Part shown: piece by piece, positions 63,218-64,000 of the stretch | How the letters are laid out: every line of letters begins with the position of its first letter | Numbering within the stretch: position 1 is the stretch's first letter | DNA from: Desulfosarcina sp. BuS5 | Lineage (GTDB): Bacteria > Desulfobacterota > Desulfobacteria > Desulfobacterales > BuS5 | Assembly (NCBI RefSeq): GCF_028752835.1 | Contig: NZ_CP087952.1 | Location: 3,470,501 to 3,534,500 of the forward strand | Length of the DNA: 64,000 nt | Direction: 5' to 3' | The notes under the pieces: model-generated | What the model saw: only the letters and a program-made list of their open reading frames with translations | What the model was told of the DNA's origin: nothing | The model's database searches: none | Made by a program: the position numbers and the translations under genes

Positions 63218-64000
63218 ATGGAATATAATATAGAAAAAATTAGAAATATTGGTATCAGCGCTCATATTGATTCAGGGAAAACGACATTAACCGAAAGATT
63301 CCTTTTTTATACTAATCGAATCCATGCAATTCACGAGGTAAAAGGGAAAGATGGTGTCGGCGCCACAATGGATTCTATGGAACTTGAAAAGGAGCGCGGC
63401 ATCACAATAGCTTCTGCCGCGACTTTTTGTGAATGGAATGATTATCAGATCAATCTTATCGATACCCCCGGTCATGTTGATTTTACAATTGAGGTCGAGC
63501 GTTCTTTACGAGTTTTGGATGGCGCTATCCTTATTTTATGCTCTGTTGGTGGTGTTCAATCCCAATCGATGACTGTTGACCGTCAGATGCGAAGATATAA
63601 AATTCCATGTATCGCCTTTATCAACAAATGCGATAGAAGCGGCGCGAATCCTGACAGGGTAATCCAACAACTGAAAGAAAAACTTGGCCACAATGCTGTT
63701 GCCTTGCAAATCCCGATTGGGATGGAAGCAGATTTTAAAGGTGTTGTTGATCTTGTTTCCATGCAAGCGATATATTTTGATGGTGAAAATGGAGAGATTC
63801 TCAGATATGAAGAAATCCCTGCAGACCTGCTTGATAAAGCTGAATCTATGCGGGAAGAATTAATTGATGAGGCATCTCTATTTTCTGATGAGCTTACCGA
63901 AGCTGTTCTGGAAGATTCTGAAATTACAACTGAAATTCTTATTGGGGCCGTAAGGGCCGGAACCCTTGAGCGTAAAATCACTCCTGTCTTTTTGGGGTCT
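63218..64000 (+). CDS. fusA: Elongation factor G, spirochaete/delta/mitochondrial type, 5' part
   Basis: The GTPase that moves tRNAs and mRNA after each peptide bond. The 261 visible codons stay open to the window edge. G1 is AHIDSGKTT (15-23), then [18 protein letters not shown] (switch I side), G3 DTPGHVDF and G4 NKCD. Ser in place of the usual Ala of AHIDAGKTT, plus [13 protein letters not shown] and GANPDRVI, matches the spdEFG1/mitochondrial EF-G1 subfamily rather than canonical FusA. It may be one of two EF-G genes in the genome, so the symbol is tentative. Start ATG at 63218, with a weak Shine-Dalgarno. Confidence 0.92.
   Translation, partial: MEYNIEKIRNIGISAHIDSGKTTLTERFLFYTNRIHAIHEVKGKDGVGATMDSMELEKERGITIASAATFCEWNDYQINLIDTPGHVDFTIEVERSLRVLDGAILILCSVGGVQSQSMTVDRQMRRYKIPCIAFINKCDRSGANPDRVIQQLKEKLGHNAVALQIPIGMEADFKGVVDLVSMQAIYFDGENGEILRYEEIPADLLDKAESMREELIDEASLFSDELTEAVLEDSEITTEILIGAVRAGTLERKITPVFLGS

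Overview
This window looks like chromosome from a low-to-medium G+C member of the Desulfobacterota (former Deltaproteobacteria, probably Desulfobacterales). The clues are an EF-G of the spirochaete/delta/mitochondrial type (AHIDSGKTT in the G1 loop), a TorF-type porin fragment beside a P-II/Amt locus, a PiT-DUF47 pair, a KamA-type radical SAM enzyme, PpiD, a PEP-CTERM protein and a DtxR regulator beside FeoB. This assignment is inferred from gene content; no rRNA is present.

Layout. 1-3.4 kb: thioesterase end, then on the minus strand a methyltransferase, a methionine-type aminotransferase, PyrR and MoaB. 3.6-6.05 kb: a very A+T-rich pair of unrecognised genes, one with a 65-residue tandem repeat, a membrane segment and LRR-like repeats. 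6.0-8.2 kb: a decayed ammonium locus (truncated porin, amt split by a small inverted-repeat element, glnB fused by deletion into amt) still preceded by a good sigma-54 promoter. 8.2-10.1 kb: an IS4-family insertion sequence beside the remains of an SNF2-type helicase. 10.3-19.3 kb: ribF, tRNA-Leu(CAG), a flavodoxin, two envelope proteins, PpiD, and a PiT-DUF47 phosphate pair. 19.6-27 kb: ferredoxin, a LysM protein, and the serS-thrC-LysM-TPR operon. 27.4-31.1 kb: formyl-THF cyclo-ligase, RseC-like, KamA, PilZ and Tag proteins. 31.2-36 kb: PutA plus a trans-sulfuration enzyme. 36.3-40 kb: FeoB, DtxR/FeoA-like regulator, DUF445. 40-42.7 kb: accessory strip with a PEP-CTERM gene, a Phd/ParE-type toxin-antitoxin pair and several small inverted-repeat elements. 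42.8-52.5 kb: a complete phosphate-starvation operon pstSCAB-phoU-phoB-phoR led by a four-repeat Pho box. 52.6-57.2 kb: DUF4143-type ATPase, NifU-like scaffold, MiaA, radical SAM and cyclic-nucleotide-binding proteins. 57.2-63 kb: carA-carB-purF. The window ends inside an EF-G gene.

How the genes work together. Phosphate uptake is covered twice, by PiT and by the PhoB-controlled Pst system. Nucleotide synthesis is covered by carAB, purF and pyrR. The local glnB-amt-porin nitrogen cassette appears dead.

The most distinctive feature is the density of small palindromic elements between genes. At least seven sequence types are visible, three with target-site duplications of 9, 7 and 5 bp. Two related copies (19.4 and 40.5 kb) share CAGCAATTC ends and 9-bp duplications. 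Another family of five nearly complete copies keeps its flanks but swaps its central hairpin. Several elements sit exactly at stop codons, ribosome-binding sites or leaders, so they have probably changed gene ends and 5' leaders.
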